From Candidula unifasciata (lineage: Eukaryota; Mollusca; Gastropoda; Stylommatophora; Geomitridae): a stretch of 64,000 nt of DNA. Positions 1 through 11,980 of the stretch are shown one piece after another. The DNA is taken from positions 1,113,335-1,177,334 of the forward strand of contig CAJHNH020008543.1 of the NCBI GenBank assembly GCA_905116865.2, in the 5' to 3' direction. The notes under the pieces are model-generated. The model was not told the DNA's origin. It did no database searches and worked only from the letters and a program-made list of their open reading frames with translations. Positions within the stretch are counted from its first letter, which is position 1. Each line of letters starts with the position of its first letter. A program made the translations under genes and the position numbers.

Positions 1-480
1 GAACATATACAAATTACTTAAAATAAGAAGTTCACGAAACATATAAAAATTACTTTTATAAAAGAACTGTATGTACATAGTTGGGGCCACTTAATCCCTT
101 AGAACTTGTGAGGGGGATGAGAGGGCGGGCTGAAATCCCAGGTGCCTGTACCAATGTGAGTAAGTGTGTGTGAACACTGCTGTTTGGATGTAACAGTCTA
201 GTAATTATCGCCTTATCAATACACAAACACTGCCAACCGGGGACATGTTTTCGTTTGTCATGGCAGTAGCTGTTAGCTGTTGTGACGACAGTTGTGTCAG
301 TAAAATGATGACTGGCCCGACTGGGGCAAGTATTGCGTGTTGTTTGTTTGTTCGTTCGTTAGATGCAACATTTACTCGCTGATTAAGTATGAAGGATAGG
401 ATGGAGAGAGGGGAATGGGTGTTGGAGGCAAGAGAAGACAGATAAAGAACCAGTCACAAGCATTTATAGACTTATATTTG
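1..480. other. Unassigned non-coding sequence
   Basis: No coding potential or recognisable repeat family was seen. The first 60 bases contain two imperfect copies of a short AT-rich unit around the words acatata and aaattact. Confidence 0.4.
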
Positions 481-935
481 TTAAAGCGGTGAATGACTGG
501 AAAAAAAGGAATGTTTTGTCAAGGAGATTGCAAGAAAGAAATAGGAAAAAAAGAGAAATGAAAGAGCAGAAAAATAAGATATAATTTTAAAAATGATTAG
601 GGAACCCCCCAAAAAAAATTAAGCCTGAAAAAAAAATTTTTTTTTAATATAAGCAGCTAAACCGTACAAGGGGAGATAAACATTAAATGAAATAAAGATA
701 GAAAGAAAAAAAAATTATAACAACCGAAAAAAAAAAAAGGAAAAATAAACAGCTGAGATATTTTAAAAAAAATTACGAAAGAAAGACAAAAAAATAAAGA
801 AAGAATGAATGAAATAAAGAAAGTAGAAAAACACCCCTCTCTTTTCCCTCCCCTAAAAAAACACGAAATCAAAAACCCAGAAAAAACAAAGAAGGATAAA
901 CAAATAATTATCGAAAACAATAATAAAAATATATT
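481..935. repeat. A/purine-rich low-complexity tract
   Basis: The + strand is dominated by A runs and gaaa/aaag words. The only ORF here, on the minus strand, is a Phe/Ser/Leu-rich translation of poly-purine DNA and is not treated as a gene. Confidence 0.6.
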
Positions 936-941
936 CCAGTT

Positions 942-1160
942 TCGTCCTTTTTAGGACGAAATTTTTTTCTTATTTAAAGCCCCACCCTGGCTTTTGCCAG
1001 GGGCCGCAATATAGGCAGGCCATAAATATGGCTAATTGTCTGAACGCAGTTTCTGGGACCTCTCCACGGCGATCCTCATCCCCATGGTGGCGCTTTGTGT
1101 CATCGGGTGTTTATCGCTTTGTGATGTCCTGGTGGCGTGGAAAGGCAGTCAGTCAGTCAA
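942..1160 (+). repeat. Dispersed repeat R, copy 1
   Basis: This is a ~200-bp unit found five times in the window (also near 2.03, 25.2, 32.85 and 40.44 kb). It opens with a small perfect hairpin (tcgtcc / ggacga around a T run). It then carries the conserved words gggacctctccacg, cctcatcc and gtgtttatcgc, and ends gatgtcctggtggcgtgg. A short tail of gtca repeats follows. Copies differ in the simple repeat after the 3' end, as expected of a retroposed, SINE-like element, but no clear Pol III boxes were seen. Confidence 0.65.
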
Positions 1161-1284
1161 CAATTATAAATAAATTAATTATTAAATAATTAAAGATCAT
1201 TGTCTCAATTCGCTAGAACACAATTTTTTATCAGGAAGTGTTTTCATTAACCCAACAATTATTGCCACCACCTCTGTAACAATG

Positions 1285-1560
1285 CCGCATCTGTGGCCTA
1301 TGCTGCGAGTCTGACTCCAATTCCAACGTGCCGCGATCGAAACCCACTGCTGGCTGCCAGGATTTTTTATCATGGTACGGGGCGTCGCAGGTCGACACAG
1401 CCTAATGTGGGTACCAGGATGTTTGTGATGGGGAAGTAAAGACGGCCGGCGTAATGCTGACCACATTACCCACCTAGTGTCAAGTGTCGATTAGTCTGTA
1501 AAAATATGGCTTTTCTTCCTATAAGCCTGATACGCCCAAGGTGTGAAAAGGGATCTTTAC
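1285..1560 (+). repeat. tRNA-headed SINE, variant subfamily, copy 1
   Basis: A tRNA-like head (gtggcctatgctgcgagtc, then cgatcgaaacccac) is followed by the SINE-A body: gggtaccagg, a gaagtaaag word, gctgaccacattaccca and a terminal gatctttacta. The same subfamily lies inverted at 2905-3175. The ORFs across it are by-products. Confidence 0.65.
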
Positions 1561-2027
1561 TATTTACTTTGACTCTATAACAATGCACTCTCCCAGACAC
1601 ACACTTCCTGTTAATCAAACACATTTATATTTTCTTGGTCATAACAGGAAACATTGACATTTGAAGTCTCAGTATTTGGCAGGGATTTCTCGCCACTCCT
1701 CTCCAGACATGGAAACCAAATGAAAACACTTAGAACAACAAACGAACTGTGACAATAAGAAGAAATCCACAGTGGAGCATCTACAGCAGGAGTCTACAAA
1801 TCATCAGTAGAAGATCCCTCGTCAACAATTGTTGACCACCTAGACTACTTCAAAGGGTATGCCAACCTGGCTCATGACTCTCAGGCCTTGATCTTCTCCC
1901 GCTGAACTTTATCGGATAATTATACACATTAGAATACATTTAAAACATAGCTTTTTTTAAAATTTTGCAACCCGTTTTAGCTGTGGTGATATAGACGTAT
2001 ATGTTCGTTTATTTGTTTTAGGTTTAA
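1561..2027. other. Unassigned non-coding sequence
   Basis: No ORF with coding character, no tandem repeat and no match to the repeat families seen elsewhere in the window. Confidence 0.4.
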
Positions 2028-2219
2028 TTCGTCCCCATGTGGGAAGCAATGTTTTGTTATTTCAAGCCCGATCCGGGGGCCCTTAGTATAGCCGGGCCAT
2101 AATTTTGGCATAACAGCTGAAAGGGGTTTGTGGGACCTCTCCACGGGTAATCCTCATCCACATGGTGACACTTTGTGTCACCGGGTGTTTATCGTTTGTG
2201 TGTTGTTCTGGTGGGGTAC

Positions 2220-2221
<2 letters not shown>
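2028..2221 (+). repeat. Dispersed repeat R, copy 2
   Basis: It shares the gggacctctccacggg, cctcatcc, gtgtttatcg and ctggtggggta landmarks with the other four copies. It ends directly in a (GA)n microsatellite, so its tail differs from copies 1 and 5 (gtca repeats) and copy 3 (gata-like). Confidence 0.65.
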
Positions 2222-2281
<60 letters not shown>

Positions 2282-2295
2282 GGAGAAAGAGAGAG
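2222..2295 (+). repeat. (GA)n microsatellite
   Basis: About 30 uninterrupted GA units and then a few degenerate ones, immediately downstream of repeat R copy 2. Confidence 0.95.
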
Positions 2296-2904
2296 GTTTA
2301 ATTTGTCTTTAAATTTTAACTATATAAAAATTGACTTTATAATACGTTTAAATTTTTTAAAATATATTCTATGTGAGATATAAATCTCAATTCCTCGCTA
2401 ATAGTATTTGAATGTATTTAAACTTGGATGGGGTTTAGCGGTTTAGCGGTTTAGCTGCTTACCCAGCGCTCTGAAGGGCGAGGGCTCGTTTCACGGACAC
2501 ATCGCTCAGTTATTGATTGCAGTTTTTACCGAGGTTCCTTGGGATCGTCGCTGTAGCTAGAAGTACGTGCTTTGTGTGAGACTCTATGCAGGAGGCTTCT
2601 CGTTCTGCAGAGAGATACCGAGCTTAAAGTGATAACCTATATGCCGTAATTTGCAATCCCCGGTCTAGAACTCCATCATTATTATACTGCAGCTCCTTTG
2701 CAGAACGTCGCTCTCACAACAGCCTGCTTGAAAGAAACTTGGTCTCTCCCCCAGATCTCCCGCCCAGGAAACCCTTTTTACCCAATATGTCACTTACATC
2801 CTGTGCCCATCTTCGTACTAGCCTCTCCCTGCCTCTCTTTCCTGGCGCCATGCTATCTACAATTTTTTTTTTTTCAATTAGCTGTGATGATTTTTTTTAA
2901 AGAG

Positions 2905-3175
2905 TAAAGATCCCTTTTCACGGCTTCATGCGCATCGGGTATATGGGAAGAGCGCCCAAATTTTTTCAAACCATCGGCACTAGGTGGGTAATGTGGTCAG
3001 CATTACGGCGGATACTTCCCCAGGACAGCCATCCTGGTACCCATTTTAGGCTGGGTCGACCTGCGACGCCCCATACCATGACAAAAATCCACGTAGCCAG
3101 CAGTGGGTTTCGATCGCGGTACGTTGGAATTAGGAGTCGGACTCACAACGCCTAAGCCACGGACGCCGCCAGCTG
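2905..3175 (-). repeat. tRNA-headed SINE, variant subfamily, copy 2
   Basis: It reads on the minus strand from a tRNA-like head (near 3175, with cgatcgaaacccac) through the body to the 3' end near 2905. It is a recognisable inverted relative of the copy at 1285-1560. The + strand shows the body words taatgtggtcagcattac and ctgggtcgacctg. Confidence 0.7.
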
Positions 3176-3464
3176 TGATGCTTGATATGGCCAAAATACA
3201 GTATTTCAGTTTCAGAGGCAAGATGCTGTTGACTAGTCAGTCTTCCTTGATGTTCAAATATGACTCAATCACCTGATTAAAAAAGTGAAATATGGATCTT
3301 TGCATATGATGAATTCTGGGCATTTAGTTCTAAAACAAGATCTCTTTATTCTTATCATTCGCCGACCGAAAGTTCTTATCGTTAGCCCACATTTGGACTT
3401 TTGTCTTGTTCCAGAAATTGAGTATTTCAGACACATCTGTTTTACAGATCTTTCTTATTTGTAT

Positions 3465-3565
3465 GCAGATTTTTGGTTCCTCCCCTCTCAGGTAGCGGCA
3501 CTCTAAGTTCAAAGGAAACTCCCATAATTAATCGCCTTTCGTAGCAAGCCTGATTGTGGGGCGGG
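3465..3565 (+). repeat. Dispersed repeat R4, copy 1
   Basis: A ~100-bp segment (gcagatttttggttcct ... ctctcagg ... aaaggaaac ... taatcgc) recurs at about 18,590-18,700 and 33,820-33,915. Spacing is conserved with moderate divergence. Class unknown. Confidence 0.5.
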
Positions 3566-3904
3566 GGGGGGGGGGTAGGGGGACAGCGAATCTAACCTCA
3601 ACTCCCTGAATGTGACATCAGAACCCACACAAGGTTGATAGAAGATCTCACACCTGGACGATATCACTTTTAATCACCAAAAATTGTGTTCAAGTTTTCA
3701 CCACGTAGAGATAACTAGACAGCTGATTGGCTGATAACGAAGTGTTTAGGCCACCACGATCTCGTTGTTGGGGGGAAAACAGAAGCAAGTGGTATCAAGG
3801 TTGTATCACTAGTTGCACTTGGCGGAGATTAGTCTGCTGTGGAACCTTCTGGATTAAGGAGCATTCTGTGGTTTCACCGGTTAGTAGCACGCGCCAGCGT
3901 TTAC

Positions 3905-3914
3905 GTCTTCTCTA

Positions 3915-3983
<69 letters not shown>

Positions 3984-4022
3984 CAATCTGTGTGTGCGCG
4001 TGTGTGTGTGCGCGCGCGCGCG
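3905..4022 (+). repeat. Compound (CT)n(CA)n(TG)n(CG)n microsatellite
   Basis: CT repeats pass into CA, then TG and CG repeats. The overlapping ORFs are Ser/Leu/His-rich artefacts. Confidence 0.95.
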
Positions 4023-4289
4023 TGATGAGGTGTTGGTATATCAGCATGTATAATTGTGTCCCTAATTATTTTGCTTCCCCAGTCAATTCGCTTCTTATTT
4101 CAGTCACTCTTGCGATCCGTTGACCGATTTTTTTTTAGAATGTGCCTAATATGTTGTCATCACATTCTCGTATAACTATTTCCCAAATATGTCTTTATTT
4201 TACAGACTATCTTGAATATATCACAGCTGAAATTTGCCAGTTTCCCCTGGCATTTATTTTTCAAAAGCATTTAACTTTCGTTATTTTCC

Positions 4290-6062
4290 CTTAGTGATAA
4301 ACAAGAAAGATCAGCAGTGAAAAACTACTACAAAAAAATCAAAGGCATGAGAAACAGGAATGAAGAATACAACCCAACAGAAATTATAAATGATGAAGTT
4401 GGCCAACCTTTAATAGAACCTACTAAAATCTTAGCAAGGTGGAGTAATTACTTTGAAGCATTACTTAGCTGCAATAAAACAGATAAAAGCAGGGAAGAAC
4501 ATAAAAACAACTCGGAACTAACAGCAGAGGAACTAGAACCAGGTATATTATTGGATGAGGTAAAATATGCCATTCGAACCGCGCCTAGACTAAAGGCGAC
4601 AGGTATTGATGATCTACCAGCTGAGGCCATCAAGGCAGCAGGAGAAACGGGAGCAATATGGTTAAAGAGAATATTTCAGGTGGCATGGGAAAATCAAGAA
4701 ACACCATCAGATTGGCAAACTGCTGTCATTGTCCCCGCTGTGGAAAAATAAAGGAAGTAAGAGGGAATGTACTAATTACAGAGGAATATCACTTCTCAGT
4801 CACACTGGGAAAATGTATGCTAAGATCATCGAAAAAAGGCTGAGACCATTGATAGAGTATCAACTTTCAGAAGCACAGATGGGCTTTCGACGAAACAGAA
4901 GTTGCACAGATGCCATTTATACATTGAGACAACTATCAGAGAGGGCAATAGAACATGATAAGACATGTTTGTTGACATTCATAGACCAAGAAAAAGCCTT
5001 CGATAGAGTCGACAGGAATATGTTGTGGGAATGTATGGGGAAAAAAGGAATCAGCAATCATCTCATTAATATTTGCAAAAAGCCTGTACACACGTAGTGA
5101 ATGCTGCATAAGATCAAAGGCAGGGTTGTCTAGAACTTTTATAGTGAACTCTGGTGTGCGTCAGGGCTGTGTACTATCGCCCCCTTCTTTTCATAACATA
5201 CATGGACGCCATATGTAGCGAAACAGACTTTAATCAGGAAGAAGATATAACAGAATTACTTTTCGCCGACGACCAGGTACTAATAGCAGAAAATATGGAA
5301 TGCCTACAGAACCACCTAAATCAAATTAGTAACAAAGGGGAGGAATATAATATGAAAATAAACACTACGAAGACAGAGACAATGATGATAGGAAGACATA
5401 AAGACAATTTAGAAATTAAATTAAAAAACAACACCCTGAGACAAACAGAGGAATTTAAGTATTTGGGAGCAATTTTTACTTCAGACGGAAAAAACTGGAC
5501 AGAGAAATTAGCTCCAGATGTGCCAAAGCTAATCAAGTAATGGGCCAACTATCTCCCCTGTTGACACACAAGCAGATACCTCAGAGTACTAAAGTGAATC
5601 TTATCAGAACTATTTTTTGGCCAATACTATGCTATCAGTGCCAAACGTGGACACTTACGTCCTCCAATGAACGTAAAATTGTGACAACAGAGATGAAATG
5701 CCTTAGAAGAGCTGCAGGAGTTTCAAGGAAAGACAGAATACAAAATCATGAAATCAGACGAATGCTAGGAATAAAGCCAGTCTTACAGGTCATCAAAGAA
5801 CAACAAATGAAATGGTTTGGACACCTAACAAGAATGCCCTGGTACTATCTGCCACAGCGAGCCACACTAAAACGTTACAACGGGTATAAAGCGAGTGGAA
5901 GACCTCGGAAAAGATGGAGTGATGGCATTAAGAACAGCCTTACAGAAATGAACATCAGTCTTAATAGTGCTCTTGACAGAGCTCATCAACGAACATTACA
6001 TCTCCCCCCGACACTTCGATGAGGTACAAGGTGGAAGAGAAGAAGAAGAAGAAGAAGAAGAT
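4290..6062 (+). pseudogene. RTE-like LINE reverse transcriptase, 5'-truncated, frameshifted
   Basis: This is a non-LTR retrotransposon ORF2 remnant. An N-terminal RT region (4317-4751) holds the ATGIDDLPAEAIK motif. It is followed in another frame (4729-5097) by NYRGISLLS, GFRRNRSC and palm motif A (FIDQEKAFDRVDR). Next comes motif B (VRQGC near 5160), broken by a frameshift, then the catalytic FADD at 5262-5273 and YLGAIFTSDG. The C-terminal part (5540-6022) has the GHLTRM and GRPRKRWSD signatures of LINE ORF2 tails. The endonuclease is absent. At least three frameshifts or stops make it inactive as read. The 3' end closes with a short GAA repeat (about 6040-6062), typical of RTE-like elements. 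Clade placement is inference; LINE identity is firm. Confidence 0.88.
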
Positions 6063-6519
6063 AAACACATGTAATCATTACGATTAGTTTACTATTGACT
6101 CTTACAGCAAGCAAGCAAAGCAGCCATGGTAGTTATTTATTTCGTTTCCCCATGGTGATACTTGTTTTTTGTTTATGTTTTTTTTAAATGACTTTAATTC
6201 TGACATTATAAGGGATGGGGAAGAATAATTCTTGTTTTCTTTTATGCTCCTGATTCTACAAATCATCCTCCTTCTATTCCTCCTCCTCCTTCTTATCCTT
6301 CTCTTACCGGTTTGTATTTTAAATATCCTCTAGCAGAACACATTTTGTCAATCAGCTGACAAGAAGATCACCATTATCTTGTCGTTGCCTTTATGTTCTC
6401 CATGCAATATTCACTGTATTCATCTGGGTTTCCAGTTCTCAACAAGGAGTGTGTTTGTATCTCCCTTTATTTCTTATACCCTGTGGATTCTACAGATTTT
6501 CTAGTCCTACTAATAATGG
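6063..6519. other. AT-rich non-coding sequence
   Basis: Pyrimidine-rich patches (tcctcctcc near 6280) but no gene or repeat match. Confidence 0.4.
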
Positions 6520-6640
6520 ACGCCTTGCGTTGGTTTCAACAGTGGTATCGAGAAGCCGACCGTCTAGCAAGCAATGGCAAACTACTGGACGTAAATTTGC
6601 CTAGATAAACCACAACAGCCAAAAAATGCTGGGGTTGGTT
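6520..6640 (+). repeat. SINE-C body, 5'-truncated copy
   Basis: It matches, in the opposite orientation, the body of the element at 8270-8475. Shared words are cttgcgttggtttcaaca, gtatcgaga, caaactactg, gtaaatttgcctaga and aatgctgggg. The tRNA-like head is missing. Confidence 0.6.
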
Positions 6641-8215
6641 CTGCAATGTCCTGTAAAGGATACGCAACTAACTTTACTAATATTGGGCTAGGAGGGGGGA
6701 TGTTCAGTGCGATTCTAGTTCATAGCCAACATCTTTTCCTCATCTTCTGGTTCAATAGGATTTCTTATGTTTCTCTACACAACATCTGCATTGGAGAATC
6801 TGTTAAAAAGCTTTAGTATTAATCTTTGTTGTTGTTGCTGTTTTTTAGTAAATGCAGTTAGTTTTGTTTGAAAGGTAAATTTTTATACTTGTAATTGTTG
6901 CAAATTGTTGCATACGTGTATGCTTTAGAATTTATTACATCTACACTCACCAAAAACATCTATCCTGCTAAAGTGATTGTGCGACTTTCAAAAGGCGGGC
7001 GTTTTTGATCAGTTTTGATTACAAAAAGTAACGTTTGAAGTTAAAGATAAAATTAAGAATGAGACGGACTTAATATGTTAGCTAAGTGAGACATGCAAAC
7101 CGGGTGAATCAACAGTCTAACAGTGTAACCGTCGGCTGCCCAAACACAACTGTTGTACGGTTGAACGGGTTTTCGGGATCTGTCCCTGTTTGATTCTCAT
7201 CAATTAGATGTTAATCCTGCAGACTTCAATCCTTTAAAAAAAAATGAAACACGAATGTAGACATCAGTATATTTGTTATATCCGATGTCACAATATCAAA
7301 ATGTTCAGTTATTGTGGTATCTGCTGCTGTACCAAGGTTTGAAAATTTATCTATGTGAGCGGGGTTCGAGGGATTTGTACCGGTTTTTTTTTTTTTTTTT
7401 TTCATTATTGATGTGTTATTTCTACAGACTGCAATCCTGTAAGAGAAGATCTACTTGCCCAACCCTGTTAAATGATTAAGGGTTCACTACACGGCATTTA
7501 TTCAAATTTATGACAAAAATATCGCTTTTTAAATGTGTTCGTTTTTGTAATGTTCGCCATTTGTAGAATAGATTACACTCAGAATTTATGTCATTTGTAA
7601 ACAATTTAGCAATGAAAAGTTGATAATAAAGACACCAACCCATGTACTTTTTTAAGATAAAAAAAAGTTTAAAAGTTAGTTTTTTCACATCTACATATTT
7701 CTGTTTCTTGTGTGTGTAAAATCCTAAAATCTAAGCTAATATAAAGACTACAAACATGACATATGGTCTGGTACTCCTTAAACAATATTATAGGGACTGG
7801 TCCTTTAAAAGAAGATTTTCGAAAGTTTTTGTTTTTTAAAACTTGATTATTGTCTTATGATACTAGAATTTTTTGACTTTTTCAATAAACCTACATTTAA
7901 AAGTTCTACGAAAAATATTTCAAAACATGCTTAAAGTAAATAACCCATACCTGTACCTCTAAATAGGATTAAAGGTTATAAATCTATAATCTTTCGCTTA
8001 ATAGGTATATTTTTATTTTTTATTTTTTTTTATTTTAGGATTCTAAGTACAGGTAGTTTTGTTTTCGTAAGATGCGGCTATTGTCATGACAACAATGATT
8101 TTTTTTTTACACTTAAAATATGCAAATGTAATAACATGTATCCCTACAATTGACCATTTTAAAATAATTGCTATAACTCTGTAAATAAAATACAAAATTT
8201 GTTGGGTATAGTGAC
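6641..8215. other. AT-rich sequence, possibly a decayed DNA transposon in its right part
   Basis: No coding potential. The right edge (8216-8256) reads like a hAT terminus on the minus strand (cagtgcttctcaaccc). A loosely similar ttaagggttcactac near 7485 might be the partner end, giving an element of about 0.77 kb. This pairing is weak. Confidence 0.3.
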
Positions 8216-8269
8216 CCCTTTAAGCCGCGGGCCACGGGTTGAGAAGCACTGTTTTAAAAGACTTTACAG

Positions 8270-8475
8270 AAACAACCCCAGCATTTTTTTACTGTTGCGG
8301 TAATTTTTTTCTAGGCAAATTTACGTTCAGTAGTTTGTCAATGTCTCTCGATACCATTGTCAAAACCAACGCAAGATGGTCTGCTGTCAAATCGTTTTCA
8401 GCTGGGATCGAGCCCGGCACATCGGCAATGCAGAGCGCGTTCGTAGCGTCTAAGCCACAGACGCCGACAATCATA
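8270..8475 (-). repeat. SINE-C, tRNA-headed, near full length
   Basis: Read on the minus strand it starts with a tRNA-like head (gtctgtggcttagacgc, then a B-box-like gggctcgatccc). It continues through the body shared with 6520-6640 and ends aatgctgggg. A diverged copy near 22.25-22.65 kb is split by a SINE-A insertion. Confidence 0.65.
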
Positions 8476-8582
8476 TATAGAAGTTCCGCTGTTTAAGTAG
8501 TTATTTATATATTTCATATTATTTCAAATATATTACTTTTCAAAATTATATTTAAAAAAAAGGGGGGGGGGGTGAGAATTTC

Positions 8583-9240
8583 CTAATATTAATAGCAGCA
8601 ACAGCTTTAGTAGTAGTAATAGTTGTAGCAGCAACAGCTTTATTAGTAGTAATAGTTGTAGCAGCAACAGCTTTAGTAGTAGTAATAGTTGTAGCAGCAA
8701 CAGCTTTAGTAGTAGTAATAGTTGTAGCAGCAACAGCTTTATTAGTAGTAATAGTTGTAGCAGCAACAGCTTTAGTAGTAGTAATAGTTGTAGCAGCAGC
8801 AGCTTTAGTAGTAGTAATAGTTGTAGCAGCAACAGCTTTAGTAGTAGTAATAGTTGTAGCAGCAGCAGCTTTAGTAGTAGTGACAGTAGTAGCAGAAGCA
8901 GGTTTATTAGTAGTAATAGTTGTAGCAGCAACAGCTTTAGTAGTAGTAATAGTTGTAGCAGCAACAGCTTTAGTAGTAGTAATAGTTGTAGCAGCAGCAG
9001 CTTTAGTAGTAGTGACAGTAGTAGCAGAAGCAGGTTTAGTAGTAGTGACAGTAGTAGCAGAAGCAGGTTTAGTAGTAGTGACAGTAGTAGCAGAAGCAGG
9101 TTTAGTAGAAGTGACAGTAGTAGCAGCAACAGCTTTAGTAGAAGTGACAGTAGTAGCAGCAGCAGCTTTAGTAGAAGTGACAGTAGTAGCAGAAGCAGGT
9201 TTAGTAGTAGTAATAGTAGTAGCAGAAGCAGTAGTAGTAT
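8583..9240 (+). repeat. 33-bp minisatellite (~20 units)
   Basis: The unit is about gtagcagcaacagcttt followed by agtagtagtaatagtt, period 33 bp. Because 33 is divisible by three, ORFs remain open in several frames on both strands (Leu-rich, Ala/Thr-rich, Val/Ala-rich). All are artefacts. Unit variants are grouped (gcaac, gcagc and agcagg types), consistent with local unit duplication. Confidence 0.95.
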
Positions 9241-9544
9241 AATTGTAAAGAATACACAAGAAGTTCTGGAAGTCAACAAACATAATTCTGCCCCAGGACT
9301 TGTGTTTGGAAAAGGGGGGTGGGGGGGGGGGGCACAATCACAGAATGCGTTTATCTGAGATTGCCCATTTCTCAGTTATCATGCCCATATCTCAGTTATC
9401 AGCGATATAGCCTTTGTACTCTGTAATGTCTATTCTTGGATCACAGATTACATTGTTGGCTCTAGTGAGTCAGAAACAACAACATAAGTCAGCTGTGTAG
9501 AAGTTAATTACGCCACTTCACTGCTTGTCTACACGACAATTATT

Positions 9545-10020
9545 CTTCTTCTTCTTTAGCATTCGGAGCCCTTGAGGTTCATTGCTGAAGATATCACCTG
9601 CCTCCACTCGTCTCGCTGAATGGCCTTCTCTTTCCAGTTGGTGACACCAAGTGTTTGCAGGTCTCTCTGGACATTTTTTCTTCATCGTCTTCTTGGTCTC
9701 CCTCTTGGTCTACGACCATTCATCTCCCTTGTGTGTACAGTTTTTACCTCTCTGTCATGTGATATTCTCTCAGTATGCCACAGCCATTTCAATCTATTAT
9801 CTCTAATAATGCCAGAGATAAATGGTGATTAAAATAGATTATGAATTGTGTTGCTTTTTCTCACTCTCCATTCCCCATTTACATTGTGATAGGTCCAAAA
9901 ATTCGTTGTCAGACTCTGTTTTCGAAAACCTGTGATAAGCCTGTATCTCTTTGAGTTGTGCTACAAGTTTCAGAGCAATATAAAACGACTGGTCTTATTA
10001 ACGTTTTATATATTTTGATC
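9545..10020 (-). pseudogene. LINE ORF2 C-terminal remnant, family with GAA tail
   Basis: The minus strand encodes, with indels, the end of a LINE ORF2: a KIYKTLIRPVVLYCSET segment near 10,000, FENRV, then GRPRRRRKNVQRDLQTL and GVTNWKEKAIQRDEW, followed by a short GAA tail near 9545. The copy at 55,575-55,990 has the same order (NVQTDLQT, GVTNWKEKA). It is 5'-truncated and frameshifted. Confidence 0.8.
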
Positions 10021-10159
10021 TTGGTGTTGCGAGATAGGGATAGCGAGATAGAGATAGCGATATACATGAAAGTTATCAACTGTTATATAGATACTTCGTG
10101 AAGTAAGTATAATAAACAATCTTTTTTGACAGCGGGCTCATGGTGCTAGGACTGTAGTC

Positions 10160-10285
10160 TTATTGGCCGATCAACACTTGATGGGTTTATGTGGCCACAT
10201 TAGCCTGATCGCCATTACTTCCCAGGGCCTTACCAGTACCCATTTTAGGTTGGGTCGACATGGAAGCCAAGGTTAATTTTGAAAA
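10160..10285 (-). repeat. SINE-A, partial
   Basis: It contains the gtggccacattagcctgatc and ttgggtcgacatggaagcc body words of SINE-A on the minus strand. Head and tail are not preserved. Confidence 0.5.
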
Positions 10286-10389
10286 CAAAATCTGCGTATC
10301 GTGTCATTCGGACCGGCAGGTGAAGTGTCTGTTACTGTGCTATAGTAGTTCCCTTTCAACTGTTATATTGACAATGAAAACTCTTGGAT

Positions 10390-10581
10390 CAGTTTTTTCA
10401 AAACTTTTCTTAACCGCAGCGCCTTTTTTCAATTAAATTTTGTCCCCGGCGCCCTAACCTAAGTAAAAGTATGACTATTCCTATGTAAGAAATTAAAAAA
10501 AAATTGGGTATCTTCGAATATATCGCGGCGACCCTGTGAAGTAGCCGCAGTACTACATGGCGCACAGTTTGGAAATCACTG
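10390..10581 (-). mobile_element. hAT-type MITE (192 bp)
   Basis: The ends are imperfect inverted repeats. The left reads cagttttttcaaaact; the right, on the complement, reads cagtgatttccaaact. CAGTG plus a CCAAACT-like word is typical of hAT termini. The 8 bases outside each end (tcttggat at left, tcttatat at right) agree at 6 of 8, compatible with a decayed 8-bp target duplication. No transposase. The same sequence reappears at 34,168-34,346, cut at its left by the assembly gap. Confidence 0.65.
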
Positions 10582-11256
10582 TCTTATATGGAAAAGGAAA
10601 CTGGTGGCAACCATCAATCCCTGTGGACTGTGGAGTTGTGCCGCTGGTTTAGTGAACGGCGTCTACTATAACTGTAAAGTCCAATGAGGGAGTAGCAGTC
10701 TCTGCCACACAGTCCACACAAAACTAGACAATGAGCGAACAATAAGAAAGTCCAACTGATGGAATGGAGATATAGGTGTGCAAAGAAATAAAGTGGTATT
10801 TCGGTAAACTTTCGCACTGACATACGCTCAACATGGTTCAACTTTTCAGACATGAAACAATTTACTGGGTATACGACCACTGTTTTGAAGACTACCCACT
10901 CGCTAGAACTCGTATGAGTCCGGATTAGTCCCAACACCGAACGCTATCTCTGTTTATCTCTCGAGACAAATCCGTGGATAGATGTCAATGACTTTGAAAA
11001 GTACCAAAACAACAAAACCTAAACAAGACCTAACAGCATTGTCTGGAATGATCATACAATGTCACATTTCCGAAACATTCTGAAAAGTTCTTTTAATAGT
11101 TATTTAATAAAAATCAAACCCGATTAGCCTCAGTCAGGTCCAGATAGGAAAAAGAGACAATAAAAAAAAAAAAAAATTTTTTTAAAAAGGAAAAAAAAGC
11201 TCAAGAATATTAGATACTTTAAGTTTTATTGGAGGACGCCTATCAATCTAAAAAAA

Positions 11257-11371
11257 TTACATCTGCCCCTTCTCCCTCCTCAGCACTATCTGTGGCGGGT
11301 AAATTCGCTTTAATTACATCTGCCCCTTCTCCCTCCTCAGCACTATCTGTGGCGGGTAAATTCGCTTTAAT
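11257..11371 (+). repeat. 57-bp tandem duplication inside unit U
   Basis: Two units beginning attacatctgccccttctc and ending aaattcgcttta. The same duplication is present in copy 2 near 35,032-35,144, so it predates the copying of the unit. Confidence 0.85.
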
Positions 11372-11980
11372 TTAGCGAATGCACTATGTGCAATCTACAG
11401 TGAATGCTGGTTAAAGGAGAGGATTCGGGGTTTGCCCACATCTGATTCCCTACTGTTATTAAATTGTATATTTAAATGTACTAAAGTTCACTTACACAAC
11501 TGACTAGTTAAAATGAAACTCCATAAAACTGTCAGAACATTAACCACTATAACATTTATTTGGAACTGGAAAACTAATAATCAGACTGGCTGTGGAGATA
11601 CAGGTATTTCTTTATAATAGTAGACAAATTTTTCCACTTAGCTATAGTTTCTTTGGTCAGCTTCTAGCTAAGCCTCGGAGACACATCAGGCAGGCCGAAT
11701 CTTCCGGTCCAGTCCAAACAATAGGACATCTGCAGCTACGCTGGGATTTACTTCTGGAACTCCCACCTGGAACTACCACCTGGAACCCTGGTAGGGAATT
11801 CAAACACAGACAACAAGACTACAGAACTGACTACAAATTTAGTCTGAACTGGTCAATTGAGGAGAGCAGACGCTTGCCTCTCCTAATCGTGCCTGGTATG
11901 AAAATGAAAGTAGGAAGTCCTAGAAAGGGGGAAGTAACTCTTGAGTTACCCCTTGCACTACTCGGAATAATCAATCATTC

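Noticed and set aside
7485..8256. Complete 0.77-kb hAT element
   Set aside because: Only the right end is convincing. The left end match is weak and no target duplication was found.
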